This document shows, in pieces, positions 25,608 to 34,857 of a stretch of 49,478 bases of DNA (position 1 is the stretch's first letter; each line of letters begins with the position of its first letter). The notes beneath the pieces are model-generated. The model was given only the letters and a program-made list of their open reading frames with translations. It was not told the DNA's origin and searched no databases. Origin of the DNA: Chara braunii. Lineage: Eukaryota; Streptophyta; Charophyceae; Charales; Characeae. Both the position numbers and the translations under genes were made by a program. The stretch covers positions 4,232,429-4,281,906 of the forward strand of contig BFEA01000053.1 of assembly GCA_003427395.1 (NCBI GenBank), written 5' to 3'.

Positions 25608-25764
25608 CGTTCGNGGAGGCGCGAACGTGTTTGCGTTCGCCCCCGAACGCGAACAGCGTGCAACACAGTGATCAGTCTTCAAATAAAATAAATTAATTCA
25701 AATAAATTGATTAAAAAATATAAATATTAAGCAATGAATGAATTTAAAATTCCTACAATAAATA

Positions 25765-26634
25765 CTAAAGATCATTGTTTTCGACAGGTATGTAGGGTTC
25801 ACTGGAATTCAATGGCAGAAGTTGATGGAAGTCTATGCCACTAGGTTGACCATGTCGTCAGGTAGACACCCTGAAACGAATGGCCAAACTGAGCAAATGA
25901 ATCGCCTATGCCAATAACTTTTACGCATGTATGTACGACCGGATCAAATAGATTGGGATGAGAACTTACCTAAGACTGCAAGTGCACATAATAATAGTAT
26001 ACACCGAATGCATTGCCTAAAGGTTGGAAACCTCGGCGTCCCATTGATGCTTTGACCCGAGACCAGATTCAGAGGTTAGCCCCAGACACTCGAGAACTTG
26101 CAGTTTTATACGAAGAAGACATAAAGAAAGCTAAAGAAAATATGTAGAAAGCCCAGCTATAGATGATTGAACAGGCCAACAAACATCGTCGCCCTTCAAA
26201 GTTCCAAGAAGGGGACCTAGTTTGGGTAAAGTCTAAAAAGTTTTCTTTGGAAGAGAATGTGTCTCAAAAGCTGTTGCCTGTCTATTACAGACCCTCGGAA
26301 GTTCTCAAGGTGATTGGGGATGCAGATGGACCTTCTTACCGAATTGATATATCCCCACACCTCAGAACCTATCCTGTCTTTCACACGTCTAAACTCTTGC
26401 CATATGTAGAGGGATCTGAGTTTCCTAACAGACCAGCGATGTTCCCTCCCTCCATGAATGGAGGTTCCGAAGTTGAAATATTTTGGAACATGGCTACTTC
26501 TCTATAGGTGGCAGAGGATGACCTCTGAAGCAGTATAAGGTAAGTCTCAACCCCCAATTGAATCTAGATGGTTCAATATGAAAGAACTTTTACCTACTGC
26601 TCCTGTTATTGTTGCTGCATATGAACGTGGTTAA
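25765..26634 (+). pseudogene. Gypsy integrase C-terminal half with chromodomain-like tail
   Basis: Integrase resumes at IIVFDRYVGFTGIQWQ (second catalytic Asp), then RHPETNGQTEQMNR (catalytic Glu), a stop after LCQ, YVRPDQIDWDENLPK and a frameshift. The frame at 26163-26507 reads QANKHRRPSKFQEGDLVWVKS, QKLLPVYYRPSEV, PSYRIDISPHL and PVFHTSKLLPYV. After another frameshift the tail reads RWFNMKELLPTAPVIVAAYERG and stops at 26632-26634. It is a relative of the 15-16 kb integrase. Confidence 0.85.
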
Positions 26635-26686
26635 GGGAAAATTAATGTATTTTTGCGATGGAAGTCGAGATTTTGGCGGACAGGAA

Positions 26687-27718
26687 TGCAATACCCGGTT
26701 CAATACGCCCTGAGGTGGCCTCGGGGCCACACATCGGCCGCGACACCGGTCTGAGGCCGCAGAGGCCAAGGCGGAGGAAAACCCCAATCAGGCTCAGGTT
26801 CTGTGTGCCCCACAGTTGACCACGGTCAACTGCCCAGCGGCCCAAGAGTCAAGTCCGCATGCACCCAGCCCCGGCTGTCGGTCAGACACACACGCTTGTT
26901 TGTATGCAAGTACCAAGACCGCATTAAGACAATCCAGGCCCTCGGTTGTGAGTCAATCTGAGCTGAGCCACTGTGGGTAGGAGGCCTTAGGTCGGTCAGC
27001 CTCATCAAACATTACATAAGGCCTGACCTCCAGGGAGTCAAAATTCAGTTTTGCTATGCTGCCTTGGCGCTGCCTTGGCGCTGGCTTGACGCTAGCTGGA
27101 CGCTGGCTCGACGCTGGTTGTACGCTGGCACTGTGGACGACGACGCGAGACTGCTGCCGCACGCTGGCGCCTTCTGCTTTGGCGCCAGCCTATGCTGATG
27201 TGGCGCAGGGCCACGCTGTCTTCAACATTGCTGATGTGGCGCATGCCACCCTTTCTTCATTACTGATGTGGCATTTGCCACATTGTCTACATTGCGGAGT
27301 TGGACGCGGCAAGGAGGGAGATCGGGATCTATGGATGAATGAGAGATATCAGGATACTTACCTAGGTCGATACCGTGCGCTGCTGGTTGTCTCCAATGTC
27401 TTCATGAGAGAACTTTGCCACGTGGCACTCTGATGTGATCAGGACCTGTCAGGCTCGTTACTGGATACTGTTGTGCTGACGTGGAAGCGAGGGGAAGCCT
27501 GGAGGAGTGGGAAATGTTGGGCTACTCTCTTTGTGGTCATTGATGGTTACTGTCTCTTCCACCTTCTAATCTGTCTATGCCCCCTCCACTCTCTTCATCT
27601 AATGGAAACGAGACATTGTATCAGAGATCACATACAGGATTATTGGAGACATTGTTCAGAGTTGTGTTACTTTGTATTTCGACATCTGGTGAGTACCTTA
27701 CAGATTGGGTTCATTACA
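26687..27718 (+). mobile_element. 3' LTR of the 19-27.7 kb gypsy element
   Basis: 1032 bp start TGCAATACCC just after a purine-rich GGCGGACAGGAA (polypurine tract) and end GGGTTCATTACA. Its ends are near inverted copies (TG(C/T)AAT..ACCC). TATT follows at 27719-27722, matching the flank of the 5' LTR. A TATA-like ACATTACATAAGG lies near 27008. The first about 680 bp match the 5' LTR. Confidence 0.8.
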
Positions 27719-27722
27719 TATT

Positions 27723-28115
27723 GTTTCGGTAATGCAGTGATACAAGATGCTGCTAAAAAAGCCTGATGAACCGTATTAGTTCTTCGCTGGTAGTATGGAA
27801 TTATGTTCCTCCTCCTTGGAAGACGCAGGTCCTGTTTATGGGGTGATGGCCTGGATGCATGTGTCAGGAGTATGCTTGGCATCACACCTGCAGTGCTATG
27901 TGCATTGCACACTGTTCTAAAACCATACTCGTTGCGCACAGGTGCAGTGCGCTGTGCAGGATGCGCTCGGCGACACTGCGCGTGCATGTGTGCGCGTTCG
28001 CACCGGGTGCATGGTGTGCGCATCGTATCGAGATGAGCTGCTGCTCGGGGGTGCACGCTGTTCGTCGTGCCGCCCCCTTTTCTTTTTTTTTTTGTGTGTG
28101 TGTGTGTGTGTGTGT

Positions 28116-28179
<64 letters not shown>

Positions 28180-29192
28180 TGCACGTGCTGATGTTGCGTC
28201 GAACCGAGGGTCACCCCGGAATCTTTTTGGGCCATTCCGAAAGGAAAGATGAGCCAGATGCGGAGCTGCATTGCGACCAGCAGGGGCAGGTGGCACGGAA
28301 AGGTGGCACAGGTGGCGGCGATGAGGACCCGCCAGCACAATGGAACCGCCGCCAACCCTGATAAGCAGGCCCAGGGTCGCGCAGAGGAGTGGTGCTCAAT
28401 GAGGGTGGATACCATGTACTCCCCTATTGTTCCACTGGTGGAAGAACGATAACACCCTGGACGCTAATAGAGGGGAGCAAAGGGAACCATGGAATGTGTT
28501 AGAGGATCAACAGGATTCTTAGTGTAGTCACATACAGAGCTCCATTCGTCTGGACTAGTGCGGAAGTCATGGCTAATATGTGGGAGTGGCCCCTTGGCCC
28601 AGGGGATATTATCCCATTACCCCAGTCTTGGCGGCAAGGGCGGAAATGACAGAATGAGCAGGGACTGTTCTTCATGATTGTCTCCCACCTGCTAGAATTT
28701 GTACATCACTGCAATTTTGCCTTGCTGGCTGTTTAGGGAAATGGGCACCGGGTGCCCTTTCACCAAGTATTTGCCCCTCACACGAACGCCTGGATGCCTT
28801 CCACCTCATCCATAATCTCACGATGGCGATTCTGCCAGCACTTTACAAAATGCTGCCGCTCAACGCTCGCCTGGATTCACAAGCATTTCTTAACAAAAAG
28901 GGAAGGCGGAATGGAAAGGCAGCTGGTTGATGCTGGCTGCTGTGCTACCTGCCCATCTATACATCATACATTGCTGGACATCTCTTTCTCCTCGTTTAAC
29001 GTGAAACTGTAGTAAAGATAAGAATGTGATTGGCGTTATTGCTGTCATGATGAATTGTGAATGTGATGATTAGTGCTGCAGGTGAGTGCTGAGTGTGAGT
29101 ACTCTGTAACTAGTGTGTACGATATGTTCATAACATAAAATAAGCGCGACGCTTGGAGCAGAGCAATAGGATGAATATTGGGGTAGGAAACA
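27723..29192. other. Unassigned sequence before the LINE
   Basis: It holds a GT/GA compound microsatellite and, at 28454, an LTR-like terminus CGATAACA whose start I could not find. An open stretch around 28790-28925 could be LINE ORF1-related, but I see no diagnostic motif. No lysA exon was recognised. Confidence 0.35.
28093..28175. repeat. (GT)n(GA)n compound microsatellite
   Basis: About 24 bp of GT followed by about 56 bp of GA. Confidence 0.97.
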
Positions 29193-29254
29193 ATGGTTGC
29201 GGGCCTGTCAATAGCAATGTGGAATGTTAGGGGCATATCAGGGCCTACACTTAA

Positions 29255-29401
29255 ACCACCAGTACATGGCCCCAGGCAAGTGGAGAACCAGTTTTGAGCC
29301 TCTCCGGAAATTCAGGAGGCCTAGCGCTGTAGATAAAATGAATAGGCGGCAGGCGGCCTCCGAAAGGGGCCCATGGGCGATAGCTGGAATGTACTGGTGG
29401 T
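29255..29401. mobile_element. 147-bp MITE-like element with TTAA duplication
   Basis: The termini ACCACCAGTACAT and ATGTACTGGTGGT form perfect 13-bp inverted repeats. TTAA flanks both sides (29251-29254, 29402-29405). Deleting the element and one TTAA restores the LINE frame exactly (GPT-LK-AKKEM), proving an insertion with TTAA target duplication. The interior is non-coding. Confidence 0.85.
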
Positions 29402-30360
29402 TTAAAGCTAAGAAAGAGATGGATGGCCTATTAAGGCAAGGGGTGGTGGATGTGTTGTTTTTGCAAGAAACTAAAATCTGCAATGACCCGCCAAAACACA
29501 GACTGAGAAACACCGCTGATTTCTTGGATTTGCCGCTGGAATGAATGCCTTGCTGAGATTCCCGCATTCTGCTGTGGTTTCCAAGTCTGTGTGTGTGTGT
29601 GCGTGCCTGCTGGTTTGCGTGCCTGTCTGAGTGCTTGTCGGCTGAGTGTGTGTGTGACCCGCAAGGGTACTTGTTGGTTGAAAGGCCCCGCAGGGCCGGT
29701 ACTTACCTGTGGCCGTGACTTTGAGGGTTGCAGGGGGGAAAACACTCAAGTAGCGGGGGTAGGCCCGCGACACTTAGAGCAGCGGGGAAAAACACTCAAG
29801 TAGCAGGTAGGCCGGTACCACTCAAGTAGTGTCGGGTACTGGAAGACAAAAAGTTGTCATTTTTAGAGGCCCAGTAGTGGTAGGATAGAGGTAGGCCGGT
29901 ACCAGTCCAAGTAGCCCGGGTCTAGGGCCTGTCCGGAGGATAGCAGAGCCTGCAATGATGTTTCCCTCCGAAAGGGAGGAGGTACCGGTTGCAGGGAGGC
30001 CGCTCGGCCTAGGAAGTCACCGCCCAAGAGGCCAGTAGGCCGCTATATCTCCAGGGAGAGCGAATAGCTCTTCCTCATTTGCGGTGTGCAAGGACTGGCG
30101 ACATGCTGCTGGAGCACAGCGCTGGCTGATACAGCGCTGCTTGGAGGTGAAGGGCAGCTGGCGCTCAGCCTGGCTATGGCGAGCAGCCCAGCTTGAGGAG
30201 GAGGAAGACGGGGGCGAGGTAGGAGACTGGCGAGGCACCTACCTGGCTATGGTGGACACCGTCTTCATCACCTTGTTGGGCGCTGCATCTGGAAGGCCCC
30301 AGTTGGGGTAGTGCCGCACCTAGGAAGCTCGAGGCAGAGTCAGGCATTGCGGACCAGTCA

Positions 30361-30483
30361 GCAGCGGCATAGCTGCTTTGGGTTGTCCTTTGGACAGGAG
30401 CGCAGCACCATAGCTGGTTTGGGTTGTCCTTTGGACAGGAGCGCAGCACCATAGCTGCTTTGGGTTGTCCTTTGGACACGAGG
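30361..30483. repeat. 41-bp tandem repeat, three units
   Basis: Units start at 30361, 30402 and 30443, each carrying CATAGCTGCTTTGGGTTGTC or a close variant. They lie in the solo LTR. Confidence 0.97.
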
Positions 30484-30713
30484 GCAGGGCCCTCAGTAGT
30501 CCGCCATAGCCTGGGCATGAGAGATGAGGGAGAAGGAGGGTATCCATAGATATGGTGGACTTGTTGTTGTTGTTGTTGTTGAGTCAGCAGTAAGAGGGAA
30601 CTTCGGATATTGATTCTGGTTCATCCATTCATTGTTATTATTATTGTTGGGAGAAGAATAAGATCGGCGAAGTGAAGGAGGAGGAAGGTGGAGAGAGAAG
30701 GGGGGAATTGTCC

Positions 30714-30823
30714 TTCTTCTTCTTCTTCTTCTTCTTCTTCTTCTTCTGCTGCTGCTGCTGCTGCTGCTTCTTCTTCTGCTTCTTCTTCTGCTTCTTCTTC
30801 TTCTTCTGCTGCTGCTGCTGCTG
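30714..30823. repeat. Trinucleotide tract (TTC)n/(GCT)n
   Basis: Interleaved TTC and TGC/GCT repeats of about 110 bp lie at the 3' edge of the solo LTR. Confidence 0.97.
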
Positions 30824-31065
30824 CCCAGGATCGTAACAAATCAGTAGTACAGGACAGTGTGCGTGAGCGGTCTGGTGGAAGGGATGGGAGGTCTGGGCAC
30901 CAGTGAATGGAACGAAGGGTGGGGTGGTGATCCTGTTTGCCCGGAGATTTGGAGCAGAGCCTGTCGACTGAGTGATCGACATCTTTGGGCCTGGGTTGTA
31001 AGCGCTGCGTGCTCATTAATATCTATGTTAATTACGGTGCTCAGCGCCGGGTGCATCTCTTAGGG

Positions 31066-31345
31066 ATACCAGCCGGGCTGCCCGGGTCCCGGGTGGGCAG
31101 CCCGTGCAAAGACCAGGGAAGGTCCCAGCGGAAAAAAAAAAAAAAAAAAAAAAAGGTATTCCAAAAAATTCGAAAAATACTATGTTATGCAGAAAAATAA
31201 ACTGATCAACTTTTGCCTCAGGGTCGCATCGAAATTCTTCACCAAATTCAGAATAAAAAATAAAATTAAAAAATATATATATATTTTTTGGCCCGGTCGG
31301 GCAAGTGACCCCTGGCCACTCTGGTAGCCTAGCTGCAAAGTTACG
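31066..31345 (+). repeat. Dispersed repeat, plus copy
   Basis: It holds a GC hairpin (GGGCTGCCC...GGGCAGCCC), GGGAAGGTCCC, an A-run (31134-31154), AAACTGATCAACTTTTGCC with TCAGGGTCGCATCG, and GGTCGGGCAAGTGACC. The same blocks occur in reverse orientation at 48130-48345, and the last block in reverse at 46690-46790. Confidence 0.7.
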
Positions 31346-31562
31346 GGATCAACTGAGTTTTTTGCCTCTACCCCTAGCTAGAAAAATCTGCCGAATCCGG
31401 AATCACTGCAAATCTGAGTTTGTCTGCAAATCTTTGTTTTTCTGAGTTTTTTGCAGATTTGTGTTTCGCCGTGTTTATCACCAACTTGGGATTTTTTGCA
31501 AAAATGTGGTTTGAATGATGTCAACAAATAGGGGTCAATGCGAAGAAATAGGAGGATGCCGA
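31346..31562. other. Spacer before the minisatellite
   Basis: T-rich sequence with repeated TTTGCAGATTTG-like words; no gene recognised. Confidence 0.4.
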
Positions 31563-32876
31563 CGCCACCTTGCATCTTCTTCTTCCTCCATGTCTGTCAC
31601 ATATCCACCATAGCTAAGCACCTTGCACCTTCTTCTTCCTCCACCTCCATCACCCATCCACCATAGCCAAGCACCTTGCACCTCCTTCCTCCACCTCCAG
31701 CACCCATCCAGCATAGCCAAGCACCTTGCACCTCCTTTCTCCTCCACCTCCAGCACTCATCCAGCATAGCCAAGCACCTTGCACCTCTTTCCTCCATGTC
31801 CATCACTGTCCTCCTCCTTCCTCCACCTCCATCACCCATCCAATATAGCCATGCACCTTGCACCTCCTTCCTCCTCCCCCTCCATCACCCATCCAATATA
31901 GCCAAGCACCTTGCACCTCCTTCCTCCTCCCCCTCCATTGCCATCCACCATAGCCAAGCACCTTGCACCTCTTTCCTCCATGTCCATCACCCATCACCAT
32001 GGCCAAGCACCTTGCACCTTCTTCCTCTTCCACCTCCATCACCCATCCACCATAGCCAAGGACCTTGCGCCTTCTTCCTTCACCACCTCGATCACCCATC
32101 TACCATAGCCAAGCACCTTGCATCTCCTTCCTCCTCCACCTTCATCACCCATCCACCATAGCCAAGCACCTTGCACCTCCTTCCTCCACCTCAAACACCC
32201 ACCATCCAGGTTAGCCAAGCACCTTGCACCGTCTTCCTCCTCCACCTCCATCACCCCTCCACCATAGCCAAGCACTCTGCACCTTCTTCTTCCACCTCCA
32301 TCATCCGTACACGATAGCCGAGCAACTTGTACCTTCTCCACCTCCATCACTAGCCAAGCACCTTGCACCTCCTTCCTTCTCCACCTCCATCACCCATCCA
32401 CCATAGTCAAACACCTTGCACCTTTTTCCTTCTCCACCTCCATCACCCATCCACCATAGCCAAGCACCATGCACCTCCATCCTCCTCCAACACCATCACC
32501 CATCAACCATAGCCAAACACCTTGCACCTTCATCCTCCTCCACCTTCCATCGCCTATTCATCATAACCAAGCACTTTGCACCTTCTTCTTCCTTCTCTTC
32601 ATGACCTATCCACCATAGCTAAGCACCTTGCACCTCCTTCCTCCAACTCTGTGACTCATCCACTGTAGCCGAGCACCTTGTACCTTCTTCGTCCTCCACC
32701 TCCATCACCCATCCACCATAGCCAAGCACCTTGCACCTCCTTACTCTTTCACCTCCATCACCTGTCCACCGTAGCCAAGCACCTTGCACCTTCTTCCATC
32801 CTCCACCTCCATCACCCATCAACCTTAGCTGAGCACCTAGCACCGTCTTCCTCTTCCAGCTCCGTCACTTGGCCAC
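31563..32876. repeat. 53-bp minisatellite, about 25 units
   Basis: The unit is roughly ACCATAGCCAAGCACCTTGC, then CCTCCTTCCTCCTCC and ACCTCCATCACCCATCC. I counted 24 full units plus a partial first one. Most units are 50-54 bp; one (31762) is about 79 bp and one (32311) about 40 bp. Because 53 is not a multiple of 3, frames through the array rotate through all three phases. The resulting open frames on both strands are not taken as genes. Confidence 0.97.
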
Positions 32877-33099
32877 CCCAATGCATGCATCTTCTTTACC
32901 ATGATAAGGAGCGCAGGTCTGCGGAGGCTAGGGGGCCCCTTAGGTAAGGGGATAGGTCAGAGATTAACATTTTTTTTTTGGAACTGCCACTTCACTCGAC
33001 CCGCCAAAAGTTTTCTTGGTATCGCCCGCCCTCGTTAAAAAAACAAAAAAACAAATCTTAAGGTGATCCAACCCACCCGAGTTTGTGTCGAAGGCCCGG

Positions 33100-33327
33100 A
33101 AGAATGGAACTCTGTGTAAGATCATCTGACGAACAATTCGAGATAAACGGATTCTCAAACTAATCCGCTCTGGACTACAAACTTCTTTTCATATGCCACA
33201 CAGAGAGATTGAAGAGGCGACCATAGGCGCTGCCAGGCAGCGGCCCTTCGGGGTGGGCTCAACAAGAGGGGCCGAAGGCCAAGTTATCCAAGTAAGATAC
33301 GCTGATGATTTCGTTGTTCTTCACAAG
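33100..33327 (+). pseudogene. Group II intron-type reverse transcriptase, 5' piece
   Basis: In one frame this reads NGTLCKII, a TGA, then RTIRDKRILKLIRSGLQ and, at the right end, QVIQVRYADDFVVLHK. The IRDKR..LIRSGL helix and RYADDFV(V/I)L catalytic motif are those of group II intron (mitochondrial) reverse transcriptases, not of the gypsy elements, which have YLDDIL. The frame continues after the gypsy insertion at 41291. Since rps7 of mitochondrial type lies next to it, this is most likely nuclear-inserted mitochondrial DNA. The region between the RT helix and YADD matches the family poorly. Confidence 0.7.
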
Positions 33328-33735
33328 TGTGGCATACTCCATACCACACGGGCCCAGCAGAGCCCGACCTGGTAGACTAAGGGTCCGTAGGGGTAGGGCC
33401 TGTTTAGCCCCTGTGTCGTTTCGCCCTCCAGCCTGAAAACGACGGGCCATGTTCAGGCCCTCGCAAGATCTACCTACCCTGAAACTCAGGCACAAGACCG
33501 GGGTTTTAGCTCAGGCCTTTAAGGCCTATTTTGTGGAGCGTCTGGCACGTTTTGGCATAGGCACGAGCAGCCTCGCGGACGGGCCAACACTATATAATGC
33601 TCACCCGCCCTGTAGGCTGCAGGTAGTTGACAGGCACTTCACGTGCAGAAGGCAGGCTGCAGTCTTCAAGATCTGGCAGCGGCACGCTGGAGGAGTAGCG
33701 ATAGTAGTCTTCAGCGCTGGGCGCTAGTAGGAGCT

Positions 33736-33796
<61 letters not shown>

Positions 33797-34457
33797 TTGG
33801 CGGGGGCTAGGGAGACTCACCTGCTGGAACTATGTGAGAGAGAGAGAGAGAGAGAGATGGTTGGCGGAGGCTAGGGAGACTCACCTGCGGCGCCATAGCT
33901 CCAGCTTCACCTTTCCAGGTTAGTACCGGACTACGAGAGAGAGAGAGAGATTGAGTTCTTCTTCTTCCTCCTCTTAAGTCCGCCATCTCTTCCTCACCCT
34001 CCCGCTGCCTGACTTCTCGGTATCTATCAGAGAGAGAGAGAGAGAGAGAGAGAGGGACGACATTGGGATTTGACGACATTTGGGTTCAGACTCAGCATCG
34101 GGATTCAGACCTTTGGCGAGGGATTATTTGGGACTGTATCGAAGACTTGGTGNNNNNNNNNNNNNNNNNNNNNNNNNNNNNNNNNNNNNNNNNNNNNNNN
34201 NNNNNNNNNNNNNNNNNNNNNNNNNNNNNNNNNNNNNNNNNNNNNNNNNNNNNNNNNNNNNNNNNNNNNNNNNNNNNNNNNNNNNNNNNNNNNNNNNGTC
34301 AGCCCCTTCACACCATGAAATGATGATGATGTATGTTTGGTCTGCATGGCAGCTTGATTGATCGGATCAGTGGTATTTGAGCCTTCTGCTGTGCTATCTT
34401 GTATCTGGCGAGAAAGATCGGTTCATGGTCTGGTCTGCACCATGATGGTATGCAACA
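33328..34457 (+). mobile_element. 5' LTR with assembly gap
   Basis: It matches the 3' LTR at 40403-41286. It contains a TATATAA box at 33591-33597, four GA microsatellites (33737-33793, 33835-33857, 33936-33950, 34028-34053), one extra copy of the 'GATGGTTGGCGG...GACTCACCTGC' block relative to the 3' LTR, and a run of 145 N (34153-34297). Confidence 0.95.
33591..33597 (+). promoter_or_regulatory. LTR TATA box
   Basis: TATATAA, conserved at 40679-40685 in the 3' LTR; the probable core promoter of the element. Confidence 0.7.
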
Positions 34458-34460
34458 GTT

Positions 34461-34472
34461 TGGTATCGGAGC
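34461..34472 (+). other. Primer-binding site for initiator tRNA-Met
   Basis: TGGTATCGGAGC starts 3 bp after the LTR end. It matches the usual initiator methionine tRNA site with one change and would prime minus-strand DNA synthesis. Confidence 0.85.
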
Positions 34473-34525
34473 GGATCTTTTTCATCAAGATCCGCCCAAT
34501 CAAGTAGCCAGCTCGCTTGATGTAC

Positions 34526-34551
34526 TGATTGATTGATTGATTGATTGATTA
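34526..34551. repeat. (GATT)n microsatellite
   Basis: About six GATT repeats in the leader. Confidence 0.95.
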
Positions 34552-34719
34552 GTGAATCAAGTAGGGTTTCGTCAAAATCTCTGCAAAAAAAAGAGGGATC
34601 AACTTATTTTTTTTCTTTTTCTTTTTTCTGTTGATTAGGACCGGCATGGACATTGCAGTTTGGTGGGTTGCCTGTGTTTCCCTCCCACCCGCCCCCTTTG
34701 CTGTTTTCTCGGCTTGGTA

Positions 34720-34830
34720 AGTGCCACGTCAGCAGTACCATCCCAGCAGACTACGTCAGCAGTACCATCCCAGTAGACTACGACAGCAGTGCCATGTCAG
34801 CAGTAGGGCCACGTCAGCAGTACCGCGTCA
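34720..34830 (+). repeat. GCCACGTCAGCA motif array in the leader
   Basis: GCCACGTCAGCA occurs at 34723 and 34808, with variants ACGTCAGCA (34753), ACGACAGCA and GCCATGTCAGCA between. Several are followed by GTACC. The reverse complement TGCTGACGTGGC is the recurrent motif of the LTRs at 19131 and 26687. Confidence 0.85.
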
Positions 34831-34857
34831 TCAACACCGTACAGCTAACTGCAGCTT

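Larger units (their letters stand above)
23954..25668. mobile_element. 1715-bp non-autonomous DNA transposon candidate
   Basis: The insert is flanked by a perfect 10-bp repeat TGATCAGTCT (23944-23953 and 25669-25678). Its ends form a weak inverted repeat (CTACGTAGCAAGG near the left, CTGTGTTGCACG inward from the right). Both subterminal regions contain clusters of palindromic GCGAACACGTTCGC-like words (about 23966-24070 and 25607-25660). Subterminal motif clusters and a target repeat of about 8-10 bp are typical of hAT-type DNA transposons. The interior holds a GT run, a tandem repeat, a TATATATA box (25371), AATAAA (25493), a CT run and poly-A, but no transposase. Confidence 0.55.
29479..30838. 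mobile_element. Solo LTR, 1360 bp, 4-bp target duplication AATC
   Basis: It begins TGCAATGACCCGCC, ends CCAGGATCGTAACA and is flanked by AATC (29475-29478, 30839-30842). Removal joins ETKI to SSTGQC in the LINE frame. It contains a TATATC box near 30043, three 41-bp repeats, a TTG run and a TTC/GCT trinucleotide tract just before its end. It is the full-length relative of the LTR at 1-1059. Confidence 0.9.
29193..31069 (+). pseudogene. LINE ORF2 endonuclease region, interrupted twice
   Basis: From ATG 29193 the frame reads MVAGLSIAMWNVRGISGPT, the N-terminus of an APE-type endonuclease of a non-LTR retrotransposon. It is broken by a 147-bp element (29255-29401). After removal it continues in frame with AKKEMDGLLRQGVVDVLFLQETKI, where QETK is the metal-binding Glu motif. 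It is broken again by the solo LTR at 29479-30838, then resumes with GWEVWAPVNGTKGGVVILFA (after a TGA) and RFGAEPVD. After a frameshift it ends with INIYVNYGAQRR near 31045. The rest of ORF2, including RT, is absent. Such endonucleases nick the target to prime reverse transcription; this copy is dead. Confidence 0.85.

Noticed and set aside
31134-31154. Poly-A run read as the tail of a SINE
   Set aside because: The reverse copy at 48130-48345 is similar on both sides of the A-run, so it is internal to a repeat.
31597-32368. Open frames of 60-160 codons on both strands of the minisatellite
   Set aside because: They arise from a 53-bp period and rotate frame with each unit, with no protein-like domain.
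33323-33327. 5-bp target duplication ACAAG for the chromovirus
   Set aside because: It would end the LTR at GTATGCAAT and spoil the inverted termini TGTGGCATAC/GTATGCAACA; CAAG (4 bp) fits both ends and the other three insertions.
33193-33375. YADD motif read as part of a LINE or gypsy RT
   Set aside because: The gypsy RTs here have YLDD/FLDD. The IRDKR..LIRSGL helix, the downstream FLSQWL helix and adjacent mitochondrial rps7 fit a group II intron RT better.
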